Assembly: GCA_945983015.1 (NCBI GenBank)
Contig: CAMFSN010000002.1
Span: 1 to 39,572 of the forward strand
Direction: 5' to 3'
Source: an uncultured Bacteroidales bacterium
Lineage (GTDB): Bacteria; Bacteroidota; Bacteroidia; Bacteroidales; UBA932
DNA: 39,572 nucleotides
The position numbers were made by a program, and so were the translations under genes. This document shows, piece after piece, positions 33,269 to 39,572 of this stretch (within the stretch, counting starts at the first letter, position 1; every line of letters starts with the position of its first letter). The notes beneath the pieces were generated by a model. The model searched no databases, was not told the origin of the DNA, and saw only the letters and a list, made by a program, of their open reading frames with translations.

Positions 33269-33676
33269 ATGGCAAATAAAATTGGAATAATAATTGACTG
33301 GGATGGTCATAACTACGCATCCTGCACTGAAAACGAAGATATCGCCTGCATCGCTACCGGAAAGACTCTAGAAGACGTAAAGGCAAATATGCTCGATGCC
33401 CTACAGCAGCATATCGATTGGATGAAGGAGGACGGTGATCCGCTTCCTGAAGAGTTCTGCGGAGAATGGGATCCTGAATGGCATCTGACCACAAGGGCCC
33501 AGCTGAAGTATTCAGATGCGTTTATCACTCGAAAAGCGCTTGCAGAGGTCACGGGTATCAATATCCAGCAACTCAGCCATTATGCAAGCGGATGGCGCCA
33601 TCCGCGTCCTGAGATGCAGCGACGCATCACTGAAGGAATTCGAACTATCCGGCAGAAATTAGCCATTATTTCCTAA
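33269..33676 (+). CDS. hicB: HicB-type antitoxin with C-terminal helix-turn-helix
   Basis: I start at the ATG at 33269 (135 residues); the ORF-track start at 33236 overlaps hicA. The N-terminal half (IGIIIDWDGHNYASCTENED, ATGKTLEDVKANMLDAL) is the partial RNase H fold of HicB antitoxins. The C-terminal half (ITRKALAEVTGINIQQLSHY, then RHPRPEMQRRITEGI) is an XRE-like helix-turn-helix that probably binds the hicAB promoter for autoregulation. It pairs with HicA directly upstream. The two genes form a cassette bounded by duplicated radC 3' ends. Confidence 0.92.
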   Translation: MANKIGIIIDWDGHNYASCTENEDIACIATGKTLEDVKANMLDALQQHIDWMKEDGDPLPEEFCGEWDPEWHLTTRAQLKYSDAFITRKALAEVTGINIQQLSHYASGWRHPRPEMQRRITEGIRTIRQKLAIIS

Positions 33677-33739
33677 TTATATGCCAGCATCATAATAATA
33701 ACAATGTGAGCAAAAACTCAAATTAATGTGTCAAGCTTC

Positions 33740-33783
33740 CGGAGAATATTATAGTTTCTCAGAGAGTAAATGTATTGGAAAAT
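33740..33783 (+). pseudogene. Displaced 3' end of radC (remnant repeat copy)
   Basis: The sequence reads GEYYSFSESKCIGK followed by TAA in the frame of radC but has no upstream radC coding sequence. It immediately precedes the tRNA-His promoter, and an ATTG at a -33-like distance from the TATATTTG box lies within it. That suggests it is the ancestral radC end in its native place next to tRNA-His. The 33677-33739 stretch before it has no gene. Confidence 0.85.
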
Positions 33784-33796
33784 AAAAAACATTTTG

Positions 33797-33804
33797 TATA
33801 TTTG
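33797..33804 (+). promoter_or_regulatory. -7 box (TATATTTG) of tRNA-His
   Basis: TATATTTG, repeated identically at the second tRNA-His copy. The expected start site, about 5 nt after the box, coincides with the first base of the leader hairpin. Confidence 0.65.
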
Positions 33805-33808
33805 CAGT

Positions 33809-33828
33809 CCTTTAGCACGCGCTAAAGG
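33809..33828 (+). other. Perfect hairpin in the tRNA-His 5' leader
   Basis: CCTTTAGC and GCTAAAGG pair over 8 bp around an ACGC loop. It lies at the predicted 5' end of the precursor, 6 nt before the tRNA, and is conserved in the second copy. It may protect the leader or guide RNase P, or be a terminator-like or regulator site. Confidence 0.7.
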
Positions 33829-33834
33829 ATATAT

Positions 33835-33908
33835 GGTGCGATTAGTTCAGTTGGTAGAGCACTAGATTGTGGTTCTAGGTGTCGTGGGTTCGAGCCCCAC
33901 ATCGCACC
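33835..33908 (+). tRNA. tRNA-His (anticodon GTG)
   Basis: The acceptor strands GTGCGAT and ATCGCAC pair over 7 bp, with the extra encoded G(-1) opposite C73 that is specific to tRNA-His. The anticodon stem CTAGA/TCTAG encloses TTGTGGT, giving GTG. The T arm is GTGGG TTCGAGC CCCAC. No full CCA is encoded. Two hairpins with T-tracts follow. Confidence 0.96.
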
Positions 33909-33915
33909 CCCTGAT

Positions 33916-33947
33916 GACGCTCTCGGACAGATCCGAGGGCGTCTTTT
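33916..33947 (+). terminator. Intrinsic terminator of tRNA-His
   Basis: GACGCTCTCGGA and TCCGAGGGCGTC form a 12-bp stem with one G-T pair and a CAGA loop, followed by TTTT. Confidence 0.85.
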
Positions 33948-33951
33948 CATT

Positions 33952-33979
33952 AAGAGGATGAAGTTCATCCTCTTTTTTT
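33952..33979 (+). terminator. Second terminator, overlapping the end of the histidine kinase gene
   Basis: AAGAGGATGAA and TTCATCCTCTT pair around a single-base turn region and are followed by a run of T on the plus strand. It backs up the tRNA-His terminator; on the minus strand the arm is not followed by T, so it is a poor terminator for the kinase gene. Confidence 0.75.
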
Positions 33980-35239
33980 CGTATCCCAGATAAACTCGAG
34001 GCCGCCCTCCTCAGGGATGCGGGCAGAAATGCTACCCCCGTGGAAGTTCACCGCATTCCTTACCACAGAAAGTCCCAGGCCACTCCCGACCTCCTCCCGA
34101 GGATCTTCTGAGCCGAGAATATCCAGACGAAAAAATCGCTCAAAAATCAGCTCCAGCATCTCTGCAGGCACTCCCCTGCCGCTATCCTTATAGATAATAC
34201 GCATAGGCGAGTTCTCCTCCTGTTCCTTTCGGACAGTAATCACAGTGTTCCTCCCCGCATACTTGCATGTGTTTTCCACCAAATTACGGAAGATGGCATA
34301 TATTAAGCTGTAATTTCCCTGCATACGGGCATCGTCTCCCAGCAGGTTGACAGCCGTCATCTCCTTCTCCTTCAATTTATGAGAAAACTCATCCAATACC
34401 CCATCGAGAATCTCCTTCAAGGAAAGATCTTCCACTTTTATTAATTCCGGAGCCTCCTCTATCTTCGTCACTATGGATATGTCCCTGAGCAGATCCGAAA
34501 GCCTGAGAGACTGAAGGTACGCCCTTTGAATAAAGAGTTTCCGGCGTTCCTCATCCAGATCCGGGCAGTCTACCAAGGCCTCCAGATAGCCCCTCATGCT
34601 GCTTACTGGAGTCTTGAGCTCGTGTGCGATATTGTGAGTCATCTCCCTTTTCATCCTTCTGTTCTCTTGCTTTTCACTCTCCACTTTATTCAAGGCCAAT
34701 TCCAATTCCCTATAGTTCTTGAGCATAGCCCTGCCTATGGCAGCCAGCACCAAAAGAAGAAGCAGAACGCTGGCTATCAGATAAAAGGAAGCCGGCCTAA
34801 GAAAATGTTTGATGTCCAGTTCATAAGGTAGTGCCACCCTGACGATGCTGTCGCCATAGTCTTTCGCGAAATAGCAATATTCTCTTTTGTCCGTGTCAGA
34901 CTTCCGGATAGCCCAGCCCCGTCCCGATACTTTACAATCTCTAATCTCCGGACGGCTGCTGTGATTTTCCTTCAGACTGTCTGAAATGGAATCGAAAAGG
35001 ACCTTTCCATCCTCGGAAAGCAAGGTAATACGCACATCCTGCCCAGAAGGAAGCGAGGCAGAAAAATCTTGGCCGTCCTTATACATGTCCGCTATGGTCT
35101 CCATTCTGGCAGCGAGAATAGTCCTCTTACTGTTCTTTTCCAACTCCATTACATAGATGGAGGCGAGCAGCACGAATATCCCAAGCACGGCTCCCAGACA
35201 GATCAGAAGCATCTGTTTAAATGAATATCCTCCTTTCAT
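33965..35239 (-). CDS. Sensor histidine kinase, PhoR-like
   Basis: I start at the ATG at 35239 (424 residues), giving a 4-nt ATGA overlap with the regulator gene; the ORF-track start lies inside that gene. The protein has a membrane segment at about 8-30, a periplasmic domain of ~120 residues, a second segment (FYLIASVLLLLLVLAAIG) and then HisKA with HNIAHELKTPVSSMRGY. The ATPase domain follows with N-box NLVENTCKYA, G1 DSGRGVP, F-box FERFFRLD and G2 GSGLGLSVV. It autophosphorylates on His and passes phosphate to its regulator. Being divergent from a phosphate transporter suggests a phosphate-limitation sensor, though the signal is not proven. Confidence 0.9.
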   Translation of the reverse strand: MKGGYSFKQMLLICLGAVLGIFVLLASIYVMELEKNSKRTILAARMETIADMYKDGQDFSASLPSGQDVRITLLSEDGKVLFDSISDSLKENHSSRPEIRDCKVSGRGWAIRKSDTDKREYCYFAKDYGDSIVRVALPYELDIKHFLRPASFYLIASVLLLLLVLAAIGRAMLKNYRELELALNKVESEKQENRRMKREMTHNIAHELKTPVSSMRGYLEALVDCPDLDEERRKLFIQRAYLQSLRLSDLLRDISIVTKIEEAPELIKVEDLSLKEILDGVLDEFSHKLKEKEMTAVNLLGDDARMQGNYSLIYAIFRNLVENTCKYAGRNTVITVRKEQEENSPMRIIYKDSGRGVPAEMLELIFERFFRLDILGSEDPREEVGSGLGLSVVRNAVNFHGGSISARIPEEGGLEFIWDTKKRG

Positions 35240-35907
35240 AAGCATCTGTCTGTCAATGAATAACCAAAGCCACAACGGCTGAGCAGCATATCTTTGTAAA
35301 GACCCAGCTTGGCTCTGATGTGAGCGATATGCACATCTATAGTCCGTTCTGTCACATAAGGAGCTTCCGCCCACAACTCCTTTATCAATTCCCCGCGAGT
35401 GAAATAGGTCCCCTTGTGTTTTATAAGGAAAAGGAGGATATCGAACTCTTTTCTGGAGAAAAGAATTTCATCCTCAGCCAGAAAAGCTTTTGCGGACTTG
35501 GCATCTATCTTCAAAGGACCACAATAATACAGTGACTCCTCTTCTGAATAGGATCTCTTCAAAACCGCTTTTACCCTGGCCAGCAACTCCGCGCTGGAGA
35601 AAGGCTTGGAGATATAGTCATCGGCTCCGGAGCGAAAACCATTGAGCACATCCTCTTCTGCCGATCTTGCAGTCAGAAAAATAATGGGAATCTTGCAAGC
35701 CTGAGAGCGCAGGCGTTCAGCCATCTGATACCCGTTCATCCCGGGGAGCATCACGTCCAGAAGAATCAATTTGATGCCCGGCTTAATTTTAGCCATACCC
35801 TGTTCAGCGGAATTTGCCTCCACCGGCTTATAGCCAGCTCTTTCCAGGTTAAAGGACAGAATTTCCCGAAGGTCTCTTTCGTCCTCAACTATGAGAATTT
35901 CTTCCAT
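35236..35907 (-). CDS. Response regulator, OmpR/PhoB family
   Basis: The 223-residue regulator has a receiver domain (residues 1-118) with acidic pocket EDE (8-10), phospho-acceptor Asp51 in LILLDVMLPG, FLTARS (Thr near 79) and SKPFS (Lys near 101). A winged-helix DNA-binding domain (about 128-222) follows, ending in YVTERTIDVHIAHIRAKLG and RCGFGYSL. It is the partner of the kinase encoded directly downstream. Its start codon lies 4 nt after a TAnnTTTG box and next to four 11-nt direct repeats of Pho-box type, which suggests autoregulation together with the divergent transporter. Confidence 0.93.
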   Translation of the reverse strand: MEEILIVEDERDLREILSFNLERAGYKPVEANSAEQGMAKIKPGIKLILLDVMLPGMNGYQMAERLRSQACKIPIIFLTARSAEEDVLNGFRSGADDYISKPFSSAELLARVKAVLKRSYSEEESLYYCGPLKIDAKSAKAFLAEDEILFSRKEFDILLFLIKHKGTYFTRGELIKELWAEAPYVTERTIDVHIAHIRAKLGLYKDMLLSRCGFGYSLTDRCL

Positions 35908-35911
35908 ATCG

Positions 35912-35919
35912 CAAATGTA
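35912..35919 (-). promoter_or_regulatory. Putative -7 box (TACATTTG) for the two-component system
   Basis: TACATTTG on the minus strand ends 4 nt before the regulator ATG, so the predicted start site falls on the start codon. The 11-nt repeats lie immediately upstream where a -33 box would be, as in Pho promoters that rely on the activator. Confidence 0.5.
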
Positions 35920-35962
35920 GTTAAAATTGTGTTATGACCCTGTTAAATCTTTGTTAATTCCA
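35919..35962. promoter_or_regulatory. Pho-box-like array of four 11-nt direct repeats
   Basis: AGTTA at 35919 and TGTTA at 35930, 35941 and 35952 recur at exact 11-nt spacing. PhoB-family regulators bind direct repeats with an 11-nt period, so this is probably the binding site of the adjacent regulator, serving the two-component operon and the Na/Pi transporter. The consensus differs from the E. coli CTGTCAT half-site. Confidence 0.65.
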
Positions 35963-36028
35963 CTGCAGAGTCTTTTCGGACCACAAAAAATATGTCACTT
36001 TTGTCCTCGAAATTACGATTTATTGAAA

Positions 36029-37723
36029 ATGTTGACACAGATTTTTACCCTGTTGGGCGCTCTGGCGATGTTCCTCTACGGAATGAATATGATGAGCTCC
36101 GGAATTCAGAAAGCAGCAGGCAACAAACTCCGCTCCCTGCTCGGAGCAATGACTTCAAAGCCTATCAAAGGCCTTCTCACCGGAATGGGCATCACTGCCA
36201 TAATCCAATCCTCCAGTGCCACTACCGTGCTGGTAGTCAGTTTCGTAAGTGCGGGACTTCTGACATTGAAGCAGTCCATAGGCGTTATTATGGGGGCCAA
36301 TATAGGTACGACCATCACTGCCTGGATCATCTCCCTGCTCGGCTTTAAGTTTGATATCGCTGCCCTCGCGATTCCTTTCTTCCTGCTGGGCTTTATCCTG
36401 CTGCAACTGAAAAAGGACAGATACCACAACATCGGGGAGTTCGTTATCGGCTTCTGCCTGCTCTTCCTCGGCCTTTCACTTATCAAATCTTCTGTTCCCG
36501 ACCTCAAGAGCAATCCCGAGATTCTGTCATTCATTGCCAATTGGACCAACTGGGGCTTTGGAAGCATCCTTATCTTTGTGCTCTTCGGAACTATTCTGAC
36601 TTTGGTACTCCAATCCTCCAGTGCCACTATGGCGATTACCCTCATAATGCTGAACGAGGGCTGGATTCCATTCGAAATGGGGGCAGCGATGGTGCTGGGA
36701 GAGAATATTGGCACCACCATAACTGCGAACATAGCAGCGGCGATGGGAAACATAAATGCGAAAAGAACAGCCCTGACGCACACCGTTTTCAATGTCTTCG
36801 GAGTATTGTGGGCATTGGCCTTATTTCATCCTTTCGTGGCTCTGGACAAGGCGGTGGTCGGAATCGTCGGGGAATTCAATCCACTGGTAGGGCTTTCTAT
36901 GTTCCATACCCTTTTCAATACCATCAACAGCTTCATACTCATCTGGTTCATACCTCAACTTGAGAAATTGGTTATAAGAATCCTTCCGGACAAGAGGCCA
37001 GCTGAAGAGAAAAAGGATAAGCATCTGCGCTACATCAGCGGTGGTCCTGTGGCTACTCCTGAACTTGGGGCGACAATGGCCCTGATGGAGACGGCTAACT
37101 TTGCAGAGATATCCTCCAACGAAGTTCAGATAATAGAAGATGCAGTTGAAAATCTGGGGAATAGTGACTTTGAGCAATACCGCGAACGACTGGTCAAATA
37201 CGAGCAGATTTCTGACAATATAGAGAAAGAAGTAAACAATTTCTTGGGCAGTTTGTCTGAAGAAGAAGTCAGCTCCAAAACTGTCAGAATCATAAAAGCC
37301 CTTTACAGAATCAATTCCGAGCTGGAAAGCCTGGGGGATAGCGGAGAGTGCATTAGCCGCATACTGCAGAGGCTGAAAAGCAGCGGAGCAAGTTTAGGGC
37401 AGGAAAGGAAAAGAGGATTGGCCTTTATGCTGACGGGGCTCAGGAGTGCATATCAGACGATGATAGACAACCTCAAGGCGAAAGTGCCGGGAAGCAGTGA
37501 AAAGCAGTTCAATATGGCTCGGGCATTAGACGAGGAGAAGGCACTTAACTGCCTTAGAGACAAGCTTAGAGATGAGGAAATCGCAAGAATTGAGCGTTGC
37601 AGATTGACAGAAGAAGAGTACGCAGCGAGCACCCTCTACCTCGATGCGGTATCGGAATTGGAGAGGATGGGGGACTACCTTATCAATATCTCTCAGGCTA
37701 TGGAGCAGGCCAAGGTACTATAG
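36029..37723 (+). CDS. Na/Pi cotransporter family protein with PhoU-like C-terminus
   Basis: I start at the ATG at 36029 (564 residues), which begins the first membrane segment as in the family; the ORF-track start at 35927 lies in the regulatory region and precedes the Pho-box-like repeats. The inverted NptA repeats each carry the QSSSAT motif (IIQSSSATTVLVV near residue 64 and VLQSSSATMAITLI near 196), with GANIGTTITAWI and GENIGTTITANI after them. The C-terminal ~180 residues are a charged helical PhoU-like domain. It likely takes up phosphate with Na+ under control of the divergent two-component system. It overlaps the convergent GH3 gene by 6 nt. Confidence 0.92.
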   Translation: MLTQIFTLLGALAMFLYGMNMMSSGIQKAAGNKLRSLLGAMTSKPIKGLLTGMGITAIIQSSSATTVLVVSFVSAGLLTLKQSIGVIMGANIGTTITAWIISLLGFKFDIAALAIPFFLLGFILLQLKKDRYHNIGEFVIGFCLLFLGLSLIKSSVPDLKSNPEILSFIANWTNWGFGSILIFVLFGTILTLVLQSSSATMAITLIMLNEGWIPFEMGAAMVLGENIGTTITANIAAAMGNINAKRTALTHTVFNVFGVLWALALFHPFVALDKAVVGIVGEFNPLVGLSMFHTLFNTINSFILIWFIPQLEKLVIRILPDKRPAEEKKDKHLRYISGGPVATPELGATMALMETANFAEISSNEVQIIEDAVENLGNSDFEQYRERLVKYEQISDNIEKEVNNFLGSLSEEEVSSKTVRIIKALYRINSELESLGDSGECISRILQRLKSSGASLGQERKRGLAFMLTGLRSAYQTMIDNLKAKVPGSSEKQFNMARALDEEKALNCLRDKLRDEEIARIERCRLTEEEYAASTLYLDAVSELERMGDYLINISQAMEQAKVL

Positions 37724-39418
37724 GGAATCCTTCAACACCAGGTCCTTGAACTTGGCATGACGTTTCTCGTCAAGCAGCAGAAGGGTAAGCTTAAATTGGC
37801 CGTCGCGGGCACCTTCATCTATGCACCTCTGCTTGAAGGTCTCGAAGGAATCCTTGATAAGCCTGTAGGTGGCAGGCTCCTTGATGCGAAGACTGTCTCG
37901 CTTCGCCCCGTACTCACAGTTGATTTCCTTTAGGGCTGCATCTACCTTACGGGTAAACTCCTCTGCCTGTGCCTGAGTGGTGTTTCTGTCGCTGAACTCC
38001 CAATAGAAATCGTAGGAAGAACGCTCCTGATCGGCAAAGCCCACAAAGAAACGGGTGAGCATTCCACTCTCCTGTTCCACCTTATGCACTGCATCGCAGA
38101 ACTGTTTTTCGTAAAGTTTCTCACCTGTCATAGAGACTATACCCTTGGTCTTTTGAATAAGGTGAACAGTCGGAGAATTCTTGTATTTAGGCCCCACTTC
38201 GAGAAGGTCTGTCATATTGTAGCGGTAAAGTCCGGCCCATGTGGTGATGAATGGGCAGTAACGCTTACCTTCCTCGAGCTGAGACAGCTGCAGGAATTCC
38301 GGATTCTCCTTATCGAGATCTTCCTCTCGTACAAACTCGTAGTAGTGGAAATGAGGGAAAAGAACAGTATTCAGTGTATCGTCCATCACCAGACCGAAGC
38401 GGCACTCGGAGGCAAAATAGCCGAATTCCATATGGAGAGTATGCTCTGGAAGTGAGCCCTGGAATTTTTCTATGTACTTGTCGGTATTTCCACATTTCCA
38501 GGTGTTAAGAACTTGCAGATTAGGCCAATAATGCTTCGGCAGCACGGTCCCGTACTTGGCCTTCAAGTCCCTAAGCTCCTGTGCTCTCTTCGGATTCGGA
38601 TGTACGCAAGCCTCAAGCTCAGCACGAATCTCCGGAGCTATGTCAAGTTTCTTCGAGATGGTTCCGTTTTCGATGTCCGTTACGTAGTCGTCAAAGTATT
38701 CATTAACATTGTTCTGAAGCTCGACTATGGTGGAAGGATTGGCAGTGATAATGATGCTGATATCCTGCTCGATACCCATTCTCATCAGGACATAATACCG
38801 AGAGTTATAGTCAGTTATGGAGTAAACGCACTGTGGATTACTATAAAGCACTTTCATAAAGTTAGGGCAATCCCTCTGGGTTACTCCCGATACGGAGCCG
38901 TGGACGGTGCCGTCTGGAGCATATCCTTCCACAACCTTACCCACGATACTCAGAGCCTTGCCGGAATAAACCTTCGGGCGATTTCGGATGAAGTTAAACA
39001 GCCAGAGATGAGTCATCTTGCTGTAAACCATCTTCATATACTCCTGAGTCATAGGAATCCATTTCGGCTCAGCAGTAGAGCCTGAGGTGGTGGCATACAT
39101 TATCGGTTTGCCGGGGAAGAGGATGTCAGATTCTCCGTTTTTATGCCTTTCCACATAAGGGCGAAGGTCTTCGTATTCATTTACCGGAACATTCTGCTGC
39201 CAGAGTTTGAAGAGTTCCTCATCTGTTTTGGCTTCTAGGATTTGAGCAAAATTGTGCTCTTTTCCGTAAACGCTGTCTTTAGCGTAATTAATGATGTTTC
39301 TAAGAGTATGTGCGGCCGCATCCTGAGGATTCCGGCTGGCTTTGTTCAATTTTACGAGCTGGATACTGCCTGCACAAGAAAGCAGGAAATTGGCTACCAG
39401 CATATTTTTCACTCCCAT
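37718..39418 (-). CDS. GH3 family protein (acyl-acid amido synthetase-like)
   Basis: This 566-residue protein belongs to the GH3 branch of the adenylate-forming superfamily, known in plants for joining amino acids to jasmonate or auxin. Motif I for ATP is MYATTSGSTAEPKWIPMT (near residue 108), MEFGYFASECRFG (near 332) fits motif II, and LYRYNMTDLLEVGP (near 397) fits motif III. KGIVSMTGEKLYE lies near the C-terminal domain hinge. Bacteroidota often carry such a gene, but the bacterial substrate is not established to my knowledge. It stands alone, convergent with the phosphate transporter. No good TAnnTTTG box is seen upstream; a partial TAACTTG lies 40-50 nt before the start. Confidence 0.9.
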   Translation of the reverse strand: MGVKNMLVANFLLSCAGSIQLVKLNKASRNPQDAAAHTLRNIINYAKDSVYGKEHNFAQILEAKTDEELFKLWQQNVPVNEYEDLRPYVERHKNGESDILFPGKPIMYATTSGSTAEPKWIPMTQEYMKMVYSKMTHLWLFNFIRNRPKVYSGKALSIVGKVVEGYAPDGTVHGSVSGVTQRDCPNFMKVLYSNPQCVYSITDYNSRYYVLMRMGIEQDISIIITANPSTIVELQNNVNEYFDDYVTDIENGTISKKLDIAPEIRAELEACVHPNPKRAQELRDLKAKYGTVLPKHYWPNLQVLNTWKCGNTDKYIEKFQGSLPEHTLHMEFGYFASECRFGLVMDDTLNTVLFPHFHYYEFVREEDLDKENPEFLQLSQLEEGKRYCPFITTWAGLYRYNMTDLLEVGPKYKNSPTVHLIQKTKGIVSMTGEKLYEKQFCDAVHKVEQESGMLTRFFVGFADQERSSYDFYWEFSDRNTTQAQAEEFTRKVDAALKEINCEYGAKRDSLRIKEPATYRLIKDSFETFKQRCIDEGARDGQFKLTLLLLDEKRHAKFKDLVLKDSL

Positions 39419-39517
39419 AAATTTATAGTTTTCGGTTTCTTGGATTTAAAAAAAGCCATGCAAGTTAATAAATTTCAAGATAAAATAAAATAGACTTGAC
39501 TCGTACCTTAGGTTATG

Positions 39518-39572
39518 TTGTATATTTGCAGTCCTTTAGCACGCGCTAAAGGATATATGGTGCGATTAGTTC
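39518..39572 (+). repeat. 55-nt direct repeat: tRNA-His promoter, leader and 5' part, second copy
   Basis: Exact copy of 33794-33848 ending at the last base of the window. It includes the TATATTTG box (39521-39528) and leader hairpin (39533-39552). Confidence 0.97.
39559..39572 (+). tRNA. Second tRNA-His, 5' fragment cut by the window edge
   Basis: The last 14 bases, GGTGCGATTAGTTC, equal the first 14 of the tRNA-His at 33835 and have the same promoter and leader. Whether the rest is intact cannot be seen. Confidence 0.7.

Larger units (their letters stand above)
33009..33783 (+). mobile_element. HicAB cassette inserted at the 3' end of radC
   Basis: About 731 nt of unique sequence (33009-33739) with the hicAB pair lies between two near-identical 44-nt radC ends. 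No transposase or integrase and no terminal inverted repeats are present, so this is not an insertion sequence. The pattern fits site-specific or homologous insertion that brought its own radC tail. I include the displaced end in the span. Confidence 0.6.
33794..33848 (+). repeat. 55-nt direct repeat: tRNA-His promoter, leader and 5' part, first copy
   Basis: Identical over 55 nt to the last 55 bases of the window (39518-39572), with a mismatch at the base just before the repeat. It contains the -7 box, a leader hairpin and the first 14 nt of tRNA-His. Confidence 0.97.

Noticed and set aside
33009-33739. Insertion sequence or integron cassette at hicAB
   Set aside because: No transposase, terminal inverted repeats, attC-like structure or short target-site duplication; the flanking repeat is a 44-nt coding end of radC.
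33835-39572. Genomic island between two tRNA-His copies
   Set aside because: The genes between the copies (two-component system, Na/Pi transporter, GH3) look like core Bacteroidales genes, there is no integrase, and the repeat covers the promoter and 5' part of the tRNA, not the 3' end normally used as att site.
1-39572. CRISPR array, prophage, secretion system or anti-phage island
   Set aside because: No regularly spaced repeats and no phage, Cas or defence genes other than the HicAB pair were found; most genes are housekeeping or metabolic.

Overview
The window reads as chromosomal DNA from a member of the Bacteroidota, most likely a gut-type Bacteroidales. The evidence is the gene content (GSCFA and DUF4837-type proteins, a FeoA-FeoB fusion, a GH3-family protein, a nadK-uppS-bamA-ompH block next to pdxJ), promoters of the Bacteroidota type (TTTG, about 20 nt, TAnnTTTG), and few Shine-Dalgarno sequences. 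I cannot name the genus. Coding density is very high, many genes overlap by 1-17 nt, and no intergenic gap of 300 bases or more exists.

Layout, left to right. (1) 1-50: N-terminus of a probable ferritin on the minus strand. (2) 243-3121: a Sel1/TPR repeat protein and a membrane-anchored alpha/beta hydrolase. (3) 3118-6787, minus strand: a tight four-gene operon of a steroid 5-alpha-reductase-like membrane enzyme, an Old Yellow Enzyme-type reductase, a short-chain dehydrogenase and an aldose-1-epimerase-like protein. The first three form a plausible steroid or bile-acid reduction pathway (A/B-ring reduction plus hydroxysteroid redox). (4) 6896-9983: GSCFA protein and a KefB-type antiporter. 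(5) 12906-9970, minus strand: ruvX, def, phosphohexomutase, HAD phosphatase. Divergent from it, 12929-17214: M23 peptidase, dxr, rseP, DUF4837-type lipoprotein. (6) tRNA-Glu and rpsT, then convergent feoAB with a Cys-rich helper. (7) 22985-20227: a DASS symporter paired with an outer-membrane porin-like protein. (8) 29452-23061, minus strand: nadK, uppS, bamA, ompH, gdhA; the bamA frame carries an exact 312-bp in-frame tandem duplication. (9) 29498-33010: pdxJ, ompH-like, LysM/periplasmic-binding protein, radC. (10) 33051-33676: a HicA/HicB toxin-antitoxin pair inserted at the 3' end of radC, bracketed by two copies of that 3' end which encode the same peptide but differ only at silent positions. 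(11) tRNA-His, then a PhoR/PhoB-like two-component system divergent from a Na/Pi cotransporter, with four 11-nt direct repeats between them. (12) A GH3-family enzyme, and at the right edge the start of a second tRNA-His copy identical over exactly 55 nt to the first.

The strongest leads are the steroid-reductase operon, the radC/HicAB insertion, the bamA duplication, the Pho-box-like array and a recurring leaderless-type promoter arrangement. All calls were made by reading the sequence and the supplied ORF track; no database search was run.
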